From: CAZHMB01 sp964533515
GTDB lineage: Archaea; Nanobdellota; Nanobdellia; Pacearchaeales; GW2011-AR1
NCBI GenBank assembly: GCA_964533515.1
Contig: CAZHMB010000023.1
Span: 1 to 9,524, forward strand
Reading direction: 5' to 3'
DNA: 9,524 nucleotides
Made by a program: the position numbers and the translations under genes. The notes under the pieces are model-generated. The model saw only the letters and a program-made list of their open reading frames with translations. It was not told the origin of the DNA and did no database searches. This document shows positions 1-5,756 of this stretch, piece after piece; position 1 is the first letter of the stretch; each line of letters opens with the position of its first letter.

Positions 1-1
1 G

Positions 2-172
2 GCGAAGTTTTTTTGTCCTGAAAGAAGTTTGTTGACAGATAATGCGGCCATGATAGCTTTTCTTGGAGAAATTATGTTTAATGCAGGAATATATGAAAAA
101 GATATGGGGAAGATTGATATATTGCCTCGTCAAAGGATAGATGACATAAAAGTTTTATGGAAAAAACTTTAG
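2..172 (+). CDS. kae1: Kae1/TsaD C-terminal fragment (KEOPS tRNA t6A synthesis), 5' end outside window
   Basis: Only the last 56 residues are visible; the frame is open to the window edge and stops at TAG 170-172. Kae1 is the catalytic subunit of KEOPS, which transfers threonylcarbamoyl to A37 of ANN-decoding tRNAs in the cytoplasm. The fragment carries the family's C-terminal signature: TDNAAMIA at fragment residues 12-19, then a Gly-containing helix, and a PRQRxDDIKVLW ending that matches the family's RxRTDEVxVxW tail. From the known Kae1 structures, the Asp of TDNAAM (bases 38-40) is expected to be an active-site metal ligand. The protein ends right after the tail, so no Bud32 kinase domain is fused at this end. 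A 123-base gap separates it from rps12, which appears to have its own promoter. Family assignment is firm; metal coordination is family knowledge. Confidence 0.9.
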   Translation, partial: AKFFCPERSLLTDNAAMIAFLGEIMFNAGIYEKDMGKIDILPRQRIDDIKVLWKKL

Positions 173-239
173 GGTCGTAAAATCTAAAGATTTTCCGATG
201 TGGTTGTTGGTTGGAAGTGAAAAGCTGGATACCGAATGA

Positions 240-247
240 TTTAAAAA
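240..247 (+). promoter_or_regulatory. Candidate TATA box for the rps12 operon
   Basis: TTTAAAAA sits about 52 bases before the rps12 ATG. With the usual archaeal spacing of about 26 bases from TATA centre to start site, transcription would begin near 269 and leave a leader of roughly 27 bases that includes the GAGGT ribosome-binding site. No TATA-like octamer lies at the leaderless distance used by rtcB, so this gene probably has a true leader. Confidence 0.4.
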
Positions 248-286
248 CCAAAAATCTTACTCATAATTATTCTAAATGCTTATTTA

Positions 287-291
287 GAGGT
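287..291 (+). promoter_or_regulatory. Shine-Dalgarno site of rps12
   Basis: GAGGT lies four bases before the ATG at 296 and is complementary to the archaeal 16S rRNA 3' end. It supports the chosen rps12 start. Most other genes in the window are leaderless or start one base after the previous stop, so this is the clearest ribosome-binding site here. Confidence 0.5.
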
Positions 292-295
292 TTTA

Positions 296-718
296 ATGGG
301 ATTAGGAAACGCGAACAAATTAATAAAAAATAGAAAGAATGCGCGATGGAAAAGTCGTAAGTATAAAGTGGCAACTCTTGGTCTTTATAAGAAATCTGAT
401 CCTTTGGATGGCGCGAATCAAGCTAAGGGAATTGTTCTTTCTAAATTTCAAAAGGAAGCGAAGCAGCCAAACTCAGCTATGAGAAAATGTTGCAGGGTTC
501 AACTTACGAAAAACGGTAAACAAGTTTCTGTATTTATCCCCGGAAATCTTGCGCAAAAATTTATAGATGAGCACGACGAAGTTATGATTGAGAGAATTGG
601 TGGAAAGCAGGGAAGAAGTAAAGGAGATATTCCTGGGATTAGATGGAAAGTTACAAAAGTAAATGATCAGCCACTTGATAGATTGGCAAGTGGAAAGATC
701 GAGAAGGGTAGAAGATAA
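296..718 (+). CDS. rps12: Small ribosomal subunit protein uS12 (archaeal S12/S23e type)
   Basis: This 140-residue protein is the decoding-centre ribosomal protein uS12, which contacts the 16S rRNA near the A site and monitors codon-anticodon pairing. The sequence shows a basic N-terminal tail (residues 1-30), the conserved loop KQPNSAMRKC at about residues 56-65 where the PNSA turn reaches the decoding site, the segment RVQLTKNGKQVSVFIPG, and DEHDEVMIERIGG followed by GRSKGDIPGIRWKV. The length fits the archaeal/eukaryotic form (about 140-147) rather than the shorter bacterial one. The start at 296 is supported by GAGGT at 287-291. Its TAA overlaps by one base (TAATG) the ATG of a 50-residue gene, which is followed by rps7. 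An rps12-rps7 pair is standard in archaea. Nothing is truncated. Confidence 0.97.
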   Translation: MGLGNANKLIKNRKNARWKSRKYKVATLGLYKKSDPLDGANQAKGIVLSKFQKEAKQPNSAMRKCCRVQLTKNGKQVSVFIPGNLAQKFIDEHDEVMIERIGGKQGRSKGDIPGIRWKVTKVNDQPLDRLASGKIEKGRR

Positions 719-870
719 TGAGTAGTCTCCTAAGAGAAGTTTATAGAAGAAGGGGAGAGGGAAGATCTCCTGCAGATCTGGAGGCTTATATGGCTAGAAT
801 AGTACGAGAAGGAATCAATGGGGTTTATGATTTTGTTACAGGGAAAAATCGGGGAGAAGATAAAAATTAA
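718..870 (+). CDS. Unrecognised 50-residue protein between rps12 and rps7
   Basis: This short frame begins with ATG sharing its A with the rps12 stop (TAATG) and ends with TAA one base before the rps7 ATG at 872. The fit at both ends is the main evidence that it is translated, because the same stop-N-ATG geometry recurs at four other junctions in this window. The product is rich in Arg: residues 1-12 contain REVYRRR, followed by a GEGRSPADL turn that looks like a helix N-cap, then a predicted helix through about residue 40 (LEAYMARIVREGINGVYDF) and a charged tail. It has no signal peptide, membrane segment or cysteines. I do not recognise the family. Co-transcription with two small-subunit proteins suggests a ribosome-related role, but that is inference only. 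It could also be a spurious frame. Confidence 0.55.
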   Translation: MSSLLREVYRRRGEGRSPADLEAYMARIVREGINGVYDFVTGKNRGEDKN

Positions 871-871
871 A

Positions 872-1537
872 ATGGAACAAGAAATACAAGAAAACATTGC
901 TGAAGAAATTCAAGAAACAAAAGTTGAAGAGAAGAAAAGTTTTCCAGAATTTAAAATATTTGATAAGTATGATCTTTCTGAGATTAAAGTTGAGGAACCC
1001 GGATTGAGGGGTGCGATATGTTTAGAGCCTAAATTGATTTTGAAATCGCAAGGAAGAAATGTTGAGAAAATGGGGAGTCTTAAAGTTAATGTTGTTGAGA
1101 GATTGATTAACAAAATTCCAGTTGCGGGGCATAGAAATAAGAAGCATAAGATTGAGATTGGAACAGCGACTGGAAAATATGATAAGAACACTATGATTGT
1201 TTTGAAAGCTTTTGAGATTATTGAAGAAAGAACGAAGAAAAATCCTGTTGCGGTTTTGATAAAAGCTATTGAAGCTGCTGCTCCTCGTGATGAGACAACT
1301 GTTATTGAATATGGTGGTGCAAGATATCCGCAGGCGATTGATGTTAGTCCGTTGAGAAGAGTTAATCTTGTTTTGAAAAATATATGTCATGGTGCTGGTG
1401 ACAAAGCTTTTGGAAAAAAGAAAAAACTTTCGCAAGCTCTTGCTGATGAAATAATTATGGCTTCTGAAGAAAACGGTGAAAGTTTTGCTTTCAGAAAAAA
1501 GAACGAGGCAGAAAAACAGGCCGATAGTGCTCGGTAA
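872..1537 (+). CDS. rps7: Small ribosomal subunit protein uS7 (archaeal S7/S5e type)
   Basis: uS7 nucleates assembly of the 30S head and lines the E site. The 221-residue product has an acidic, lineage-variable N-terminal tail (residues 1-27), then FKIFDKYDLSEIKVEEPGL, which matches the archaeal S7 opening. The core contains NVVERLINKI, GHRNKKHKIEIGTATGKYDK, KNPVAVLIKAIEAAAPRDE, TTVIEYGGARYPQAIDVSP and RRVNLVLKNI. It closes with LADEIIMASEENGESFAFRKK and the typical archaeal C-terminal SAR. I place the start at ATG 872 rather than the in-frame ATG at 818. The 872 start lies one base after the stop of the preceding small gene and begins at the expected acidic tail, whereas the 818 start would overlap that gene by 53 bases and add an uncharacteristic hydrophobic lead. 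The stop at 1535-1537 is followed at once by a new promoter. Confidence 0.96.
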   Translation: MEQEIQENIAEEIQETKVEEKKSFPEFKIFDKYDLSEIKVEEPGLRGAICLEPKLILKSQGRNVEKMGSLKVNVVERLINKIPVAGHRNKKHKIEIGTATGKYDKNTMIVLKAFEIIEERTKKNPVAVLIKAIEAAAPRDETTVIEYGGARYPQAIDVSPLRRVNLVLKNICHGAGDKAFGKKKKLSQALADEIIMASEENGESFAFRKKNEAEKQADSAR

Positions 1538-1538
1538 T

Positions 1539-1546
1539 TTTATAAA
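1539..1546 (+). promoter_or_regulatory. TATA box of the small membrane protein gene (leaderless)
   Basis: TTTATAAA lies just after the rps7 stop, inside the longer string TTTTATAAACT (1538-1548). The same 11 bases occur at 1923-1933 before rtcB. In both places exactly 19 bases lie between the string and an ATG, which here is the ATG at 1568. That is the spacing expected when transcription starts at the initiation codon itself. Confidence 0.6.
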
Positions 1547-1567
1547 CTCCTAAATCTAAGTATGATT

Positions 1568-1852
1568 ATGAATAAAAATTGGTTATTGTTAATCCCCTCA
1601 ATTTTGGTAACAATATTTCTCTGGAATATTTATGCTTTCACAAAAGTTGAATGTATTTGTTCATGGAATGAATGGGGGTTTATAGTAGTAACTATAGCAA
1701 GTATAATAGTCTTTTTAATTCAGGGGATTTTAATATTTGTGTTGATTAAAAATAAAAGCAAAAAAATTTATGTTTATTATGGTTTAGGGGTTGCAGTAAG
1801 TCTGGTTGTTTATATTGTAATAATGAGAACTTTCTTGGCTGTTTTAACCTGA
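1568..1852 (+). CDS. Small three-helix membrane protein, unknown function
   Basis: The 94-residue product starts MNKNWLLLIPS and has three hydrophobic segments: about residues 4-22, 35-60 (starting at WGFIVVTIASIIVF) and 69-92 (YYGLGVAVSLVVYIVIM). The loop after the first helix contains CICSW, two cysteines one residue apart that could form a disulfide or bind metal. The loop after the second helix is strongly basic (KNKSKKIY), so by the positive-inside rule it should be cytoplasmic and the CxC loop outside. I chose ATG 1568 over the in-frame ATG at 1562 because 1568 sits at the same distance from its TATA string as the rtcB start does, which makes it a leaderless start. I do not recognise the family. 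The gene stands alone between rps7 and rtcB, with its own promoter and a T-rich stretch behind it. Confidence 0.65.
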   Translation: MNKNWLLLIPSILVTIFLWNIYAFTKVECICSWNEWGFIVVTIASIIVFLIQGILIFVLIKNKSKKIYVYYGLGVAVSLVVYIVIMRTFLAVLT

Positions 1853-1854
1853 TA

Positions 1855-1880
1855 TTTTTTATGTTCTTACTTTCTTTTTC
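1855..1880 (+). terminator. T-rich candidate terminator after the small membrane protein
   Basis: A run of six T starts two bases after the stop codon and is followed by further T-rich sequence (TTACTTTCTTTTTC). Archaeal RNA polymerase commonly terminates at such T tracts without a hairpin. The tract lies upstream of the rtcB promoter, where a transcript end would be expected. Confidence 0.35.
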
Positions 1881-1923
1881 ATTTCGAAACCGTTAGGATA
1901 GGGCTCTGCTTATTTAGAATAAT

Positions 1924-1931
1924 TTTATAAA
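1924..1931 (+). promoter_or_regulatory. TATA box of rtcB (leaderless)
   Basis: TTTATAAA is centred about 25.5 bases before the rtcB ATG at 1953, the normal archaeal distance from TATA to transcription start. The mRNA is therefore predicted to begin at or within a base or two of the start codon. No Shine-Dalgarno sequence precedes the ATG, which agrees with leaderless translation. Confidence 0.65.
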
Positions 1932-1952
1932 CTTCTACTTATCTAATATTCT

Positions 1953-3332
1953 ATGGCAGATTTGAAAAAAATTAGTGAATTTGAATGGGAGATCCCAATG
2001 ACGGGGAAGATGAATGTTCCTGGGAAGATTTTTGCTAGTGATAAACTCATTGAAGCGATTAAATCAGATAAGACTCTTGAGCAAGTAAGAAATGTTGCAA
2101 TGTTGCCGGGGATTATTGGCCACAGTATAGCAATGCCAGATGCGCACCAGGGTTATGGTTTTAGTATTGGCGGGGTTGCGGCTTTTGATATGGAAAAGGG
2201 AGTAATAAGTCCCGGGGGAGTGGGTTATGATATTGATTGTTCAGTAAGATTGTTATCGACAAACATTCCCGTTGCCGAGTTTGAAAAAAAGAAAAAGGAA
2301 ATTTTGCATAGTGTTTTTAGAAGCGTTCCTTCTGGCGTTGGCAGGGGGGGAAGATTTCAAATAACTTTTTCCGAATTGGATAATCTATTAAAAGGCGGGG
2401 CCGAATGGGCTGTTGAAAAAGGTTATGGCTTTAAAGAAGATCTGGAACATTTAGAGGACGGAGGAAAATTATCTCCTGCGGATGTGGAAGATGTAAGCAA
2501 AAGAGCGAAGAAAAGAGGAATAGGGCAAGTTGGGACCTTGGGTGCAGGGAATCATTTTCTTGAGTTTCAAAAAGTTGATGAAATTTTTGACGAAGAAACA
2601 GCGGAAAAATTTGGATTGGATAAAAAATTTATAACAATAATGATTCATTGTGGTTCAAGAGGTTTGGGACATCAAGTTGCGAGCGATTATATCAAATTGA
2701 TGGAAGATGAATATGGTTTTGAAAATCTTCCGGATAGAGAATTGATAAGTGCTCCGATTCAATCTGAACTTGGGAAAAAATATTTGTCCGCTATGAATTG
2801 TGCTGCTAATTTTGCATTTGCAAATAAACAGATTATAACCGAAAATGTGCGAAAGGAAATGAAACATTATTTTCCTGATGCTAAGATTAAGACTGTTTAT
2901 GAAGTTTGTCATAATATTGCTAAGATAGAAGAGCATTTAGTTGATGACAAGAAGAAGAAAGTTTGTGTACATAGAAAAGGTGCAACAAGGGCTTTTGAAG
3001 GGCAGCCGGTTATTATTCCGGGCAGTATGGGAACCGCAAGTTATGTTTTGGTGGGGAATAAAAAATCTGAGGAACTCTCATGGGGAAGTACGGCGCATGG
3101 TGCCGGAAGAATTATGTCGAGAAGTAAAGCGATGCATACTTTTAGAGGACAAGATATCCAAAAGGAACTTGCTGATAAGAACATTGAACTTGAAGCTGGA
3201 AGTTTTAAGGGAATTGCAGAAGAAGCCCCACAAGTTTACAAAGACATTGATGAAGTTGTAAAAGTCTCAGACGAATTGGGAATAGCAAAGAAAGTTGTTA
3301 GGCTTGTTTCGTTGGCGGTGATGAAAGGGTGA
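1953..3332 (+). CDS. rtcB: RNA-splicing ligase RtcB
   Basis: RtcB joins a 2',3'-cyclic phosphate (or 3'-phosphate) end to a 5'-OH end using GTP and metal. It completes tRNA splicing in archaea and also repairs broken RNA. All expected active-site elements are present by comparison with Pyrococcus RtcB: PDAHQGYGF with GGVAAFD (about 62-79), D93 and C96 in GYDIDC, H201 in GAGNHFLEF, H232 in IHCGSRGLGH, H320 in CHNIA, and H382 in STAHGAGRIMSR, the histidine that becomes guanylylated. The 459 residues are slightly shorter than the Pyrococcus protein (about 480), from small deletions between these motifs. No intein interrupts it, although some archaeal rtcB genes carry one. Small differences include DIDCS where DINCG is typical. 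It has its own leaderless promoter. The stop codon abuts that of archease, its activating partner, on the opposite strand. Confidence 0.96.
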   Translation: MADLKKISEFEWEIPMTGKMNVPGKIFASDKLIEAIKSDKTLEQVRNVAMLPGIIGHSIAMPDAHQGYGFSIGGVAAFDMEKGVISPGGVGYDIDCSVRLLSTNIPVAEFEKKKKEILHSVFRSVPSGVGRGGRFQITFSELDNLLKGGAEWAVEKGYGFKEDLEHLEDGGKLSPADVEDVSKRAKKRGIGQVGTLGAGNHFLEFQKVDEIFDEETAEKFGLDKKFITIMIHCGSRGLGHQVASDYIKLMEDEYGFENLPDRELISAPIQSELGKKYLSAMNCAANFAFANKQIITENVRKEMKHYFPDAKIKTVYEVCHNIAKIEEHLVDDKKKKVCVHRKGATRAFEGQPVIIPGSMGTASYVLVGNKKSEELSWGSTAHGAGRIMSRSKAMHTFRGQDIQKELADKNIELEAGSFKGIAEEAPQVYKDIDEVVKVSDELGIAKKVVRLVSLAVMKG

Positions 3333-3749
3333 TCAAACATCCAACACAACTTGACAAGTCCATTTGTCTTTCTCTTCTTTGACAAACATGTCATTGTAAG
3401 TTACTGCCTTTATGTCGTTTGTAAACTTGTAGTTTTTGTAATTGTCTCCGATTACTTCTGCCACAAGATTATTTTTTGTAATTTTTATATCTGTTATTTT
3501 TGATAAAACAAAGCCTTCAGTATCGAATAAATATAAAAATTCTTCTAGGAAGTCAAGAAGAACTCTTTCTGTTCCCCTGTTCTTAGATTCTATAGTGAGT
3601 TTCTTTTTTATTTTTGGTTTTATTTTGGTTTTTTGAGTTAGTGTTTCTTGAAAAGCAAGAGCTGAATTTTTGAATGCTTCTTCAATAGTTTTTCCAAAAG
3701 CTTGGAACTTTACATCAGCAGTGTGTTCAAGAAATTTGTAAGCTTTCAT
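3333..3749 (-). CDS. Archease, activator of RtcB
   Basis: Archease speeds RtcB guanylylation and turnover and broadens its nucleotide use. The 138-residue product has the family hallmarks: EHTADVKFQAFG (residues 8-19, with D12 the expected metal ligand), a helix LLDFLEEFLYLFDTEGF (64-80), DIKAVTYNDM (112-121) and a C-terminal VVLDV whose D137 matches the second, C-terminal metal-binding Asp. The family usually has His where N119 stands (KAVTYH or KAITYH); here it is Asn. It is the last gene of the - strand operon, starting six bases after the stop of a pilin-like gene. Its stop codon abuts the rtcB stop (TGATCA). So the two partners are neighbours but belong to different transcripts, and archease should follow the expression of the pilus genes. 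Confidence 0.93.
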   Translation of the reverse strand: MKAYKFLEHTADVKFQAFGKTIEEAFKNSALAFQETLTQKTKIKPKIKKKLTIESKNRGTERVLLDFLEEFLYLFDTEGFVLSKITDIKITKNNLVAEVIGDNYKNYKFTNDIKAVTYNDMFVKEEKDKWTCQVVLDV

Positions 3750-3755
3750 TTTGGA

Positions 3756-4181
3756 TTATTTAACCCAACAGAATATTTTTAGTTGTCTTGGATCATACAT
3801 GGAGTTATTCGCAGTTATTGCAACTGGTTTTGCATAAACATTTTGTTCAAGATATGTGTCCAGTTCACAGGACATATTCAAAGGGCAAATTTTTGAGGTG
3901 CAATTTAGATATTCTGGTGTACGGTTATTTATTTTTTGTTGGACTTCTACTGGAACTTCCGGATTATCGAATTTAACAGCCAGGATAGCATTTCTTAAGG
4001 TTTCATCGACTTGGATTTCCCTTAATATGGCATTTTCTGCTTTTAAAATTCTTGAAGATATTTCATCGTTTTTAATATTTGATCTCCCGACAAAAATTAA
4101 TAGAACTGCCATGATTAATAAAATTGCTACAAACGCTTCTACGATTCTCATCCAACCCCTTTTTTCTTTGAACATTTTCAT
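3756..4181 (-). CDS. Pilin-like secreted protein with class III signal sequence
   Basis: The 141-residue product starts with a basic stretch ending KRG (residues 7-9), followed by WMRIVEAFVAILLIMAVLL, a hydrophobic helix to about residue 32. This is the pattern cleaved by archaeal prepilin peptidase, with the cut after G9. Glu15 lies at +6 rather than the more usual +5, so cleavage is likely but not certain. The outer domain has four cysteines (C94, C99, C105, C138), enough for two disulfides, and four N-glycosylation sequons (N86, N93, N102, N125). I do not recognise a named pilin family. It follows a second pilin-like gene and two membrane-platform genes with one-base junctions, so a minor pilin or pseudopilin of that machine is the best reading. 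An alternative is a simple single-pass surface protein. Confidence 0.75.
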   Translation of the reverse strand: MKMFKEKRGWMRIVEAFVAILLIMAVLLIFVGRSNIKNDEISSRILKAENAILREIQVDETLRNAILAVKFDNPEVPVEVQQKINNRTPEYLNCTSKICPLNMSCELDTYLEQNVYAKPVAITANNSMYDPRQLKIFCWVK

Positions 4182-4182
4182 C

Positions 4183-4905
4183 TTACCAAACCTTTATCCC
4201 TAAGAATCCGAACTTTATATGTGTTTCTTTGTCGATATATCTTAGAGGTATTCTTTCCGAATATATGTTTTTTTCCGGAAGGGTGCTGTTTGTACTTATG
4301 ATTGTTCTGTTTTCATATTCAAATGAAATTGCAAAATTGTCGCTTGTCGAGATTTCCAATTCTTTTTTCAAAGCCTCGTAGTCTGTTTCATATTTTTCTA
4401 AAAGTTCTAAAATATATGGTTCGAAGATATACTCTTCGGAATTTATCTTTTTTATTTTGTAACTGTCTGATGTCTGATTTGTACAATTGAGGGGCGTCGT
4501 TGGGTTCTCGAGAGTGTAATTGATGTATCTTATTTTAAAGTAATCTTCATCCAAACTCCAATTTAAGAGGGTGTTGTTACCATTAATTCTTTTGTATCTT
4601 TTTATGTTGTCGTTTTTGTCTGTTACTGTAAAATTCCATTCTTCATAATTTGTATGTAAGGGAATTTTGAGACATTCATAATCTTCAGTGAGATTTATCT
4701 CATAATTCACAACTAAAACTTTTTCTTGAAGTTCTGCGATAATTGTTTCTTGTACTATTTGAAGGAATTCTTCTTTTGAATTATCTGTTTTTAGAGAAGG
4801 TTGTAAGATTGAGATTAAATATACCAGAAAGGTTATAAAAACGACAAATGAAAGAATCATGCCGACATGCGAGCCCTTTTTTTGTTTGATCAATTTGTTT
4901 TTCAT
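4183..4905 (-). CDS. Pilin-like protein with heavily N-glycosylation-prone outer domain
   Basis: The 240-residue product has a basic leader ending KKG (residues 9-11), then SHVGMILSFVVFITFLVYL, a single membrane helix to about residue 34, and an outer domain of about 205 residues. The leader and helix resemble a class III (pilin-type) signal, with predicted cleavage after G11, but there is no Glu at +5. The outer domain carries nine N-x-S/T sequons (N71, N91, N110, N115, N129, N140, N143, N199, N206) and only two cysteines (C78, C141). It also has a charged, probably helical segment around residues 160-186. No domain family is recognisable to me. The start follows the TadC-like gene stop after one base, and its own stop is one base before the next pilin-like gene. 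Context points to a structural or surface component of the pilus or secretion machine. Confidence 0.72.
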   Translation of the reverse strand: MKNKLIKQKKGSHVGMILSFVVFITFLVYLISILQPSLKTDNSKEEFLQIVQETIIAELQEKVLVVNYEINLTEDYECLKIPLHTNYEEWNFTVTDKNDNIKRYKRINGNNTLLNWSLDEDYFKIRYINYTLENPTTPLNCTNQTSDSYKIKKINSEEYIFEPYILELLEKYETDYEALKKELEISTSDNFAISFEYENRTIISTNSTLPEKNIYSERIPLRYIDKETHIKFGFLGIKVW

Positions 4906-4906
4906 C

Positions 4907-5755
4907 CTATCTAAATATTAAATTTGCAATTACAAAAATTACAAATGACATTATAACAAGAGTTATTGAATGTTTTATCCCCCTTTTAATTGAACCTTCT
5001 GATAATTTTCCTATTGTAAGTCCGCTAAAAAATCCTTGTATTAAAAGTAAATAAAGGAAAGCATTGGATATTTCATCTTGATTGATTGCTTCCCCCGCTC
5101 CACTCCCTGTTGATAAACCACTTATAGCCGAGCTGTCTCCTATTCCTGATATCCCCGAGAGCATAGGGATTATTTTAAACTGCATAACTAAGATTATGAG
5201 GATAAATATAAAGAAGATAATGTATCCTTGAATTATTAATGTAGAGATTGCAGCTTTTCTTTCTTTCTTTAATTTTTCTGCAACGTTGATTGATTCCGCA
5301 ACGGATTCTAAAATTTTCCCGATATCTCCTCCTGCTTGTTCTGCCTGGCCGATTAAAGTTAGGGAACGGGAAATAGTTTTGTTGCCCACATCCTTAGCAA
5401 AAGTTTGTAATGATTTTTTTAGGGGAATCCCCATCGAGATTTGGTTCGATAATTTTTTAATGTGCGGTGACAAAACCCCAAAAGATTTATCTTTGATATT
5501 TGTTATACTTTTGCTTACAGGGGTTCCTGTTTTTACACTTTCTGCTAGGCTTCTAGTAAATTGGAGGAACATATCTTCTTTTTCCGTTTCAATTTGTGTT
5601 TCTCGTATTATGGATATAACAAATGGTAAAAATCCTGTTATTAATCCTAAACCAAAGACAAGGGGGAAATATTTTGTCCCGTAAATAAAAAAGGAGGTTA
5701 TGATTAGTAATGCGGATATTACTATCGCTGAGATGTGGTATTTTTGTATTTTCAT
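4907..5755 (-). CDS. Type II/IV secretion system F-domain membrane protein (TadC-like platform)
   Basis: This 282-residue inner-platform protein belongs to the GspF/PilC/TadC superfamily, which sits in the membrane and couples the assembly ATPase to pilin extraction. It has two N-terminal helices (about 8-26 and 29-51), a cytoplasmic F domain (60-165), a helix at 171-193, and two C-terminal helices (about 232-250 and 262-281). The F domain shows the usual GTPVSKSI, GIPLKKSLQ and GQAEQAGGDIGKILE pattern. Between helices three and four is a Gly/Ser-rich stretch (about 203-222) that probably faces outside. It starts one base after the stop of a second F-domain gene. Such tandem pairs are typical of Tad-like and archaeal type IV pilus systems. 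Whether it builds pili or secretes protein cannot be told from sequence. Confidence 0.88.
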   Translation of the reverse strand: MKIQKYHISAIVISALLIITSFFIYGTKYFPLVFGLGLITGFLPFVISIIRETQIETEKEDMFLQFTRSLAESVKTGTPVSKSITNIKDKSFGVLSPHIKKLSNQISMGIPLKKSLQTFAKDVGNKTISRSLTLIGQAEQAGGDIGKILESVAESINVAEKLKKERKAAISTLIIQGYIIFFIFILIILVMQFKIIPMLSGISGIGDSSAISGLSTGSGAGEAINQDEISNAFLYLLLIQGFFSGLTIGKLSEGSIKRGIKHSITLVIMSFVIFVIANLIFR

Positions 5756-5756
5756 T

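Noticed and set aside
179..194. Palindrome AAAATCT-AA-AGATTTT after kae1 as a terminator
   Set aside because: The stem is AT-rich with a two-base loop and no T tract follows. It is too weak to call in DNA of this composition.
173..295. Possible C/D-box guide RNA or tRNA in the kae1-rps12 gap
   Set aside because: GATGTG and ATGA strings are present but no proper C (RTGATGA) and D (CTGA) boxes, and no cloverleaf can be drawn.
818..871. Extended start for rps7 at ATG 818
   Set aside because: It would overlap the preceding 50-residue gene by 53 bases and add 18 residues that do not resemble archaeal S7. The ATG at 872 fits the junction pattern.
2941..3261. 106-residue + strand frame inside rtcB
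   Set aside because: It is an out-of-frame shadow of the rtcB 3' half, which is fully conserved in its own frame.
1953..3332. Intein in rtcB
   Set aside because: Some archaeal rtcB genes carry one, but here the motifs run in register over 459 residues with no insertion.
3856..4203. 115-residue + strand frame opposite the pilin-like gene
   Set aside because: It is an antisense shadow. The - strand frame has a class III signal, sequons and tight operon junctions.
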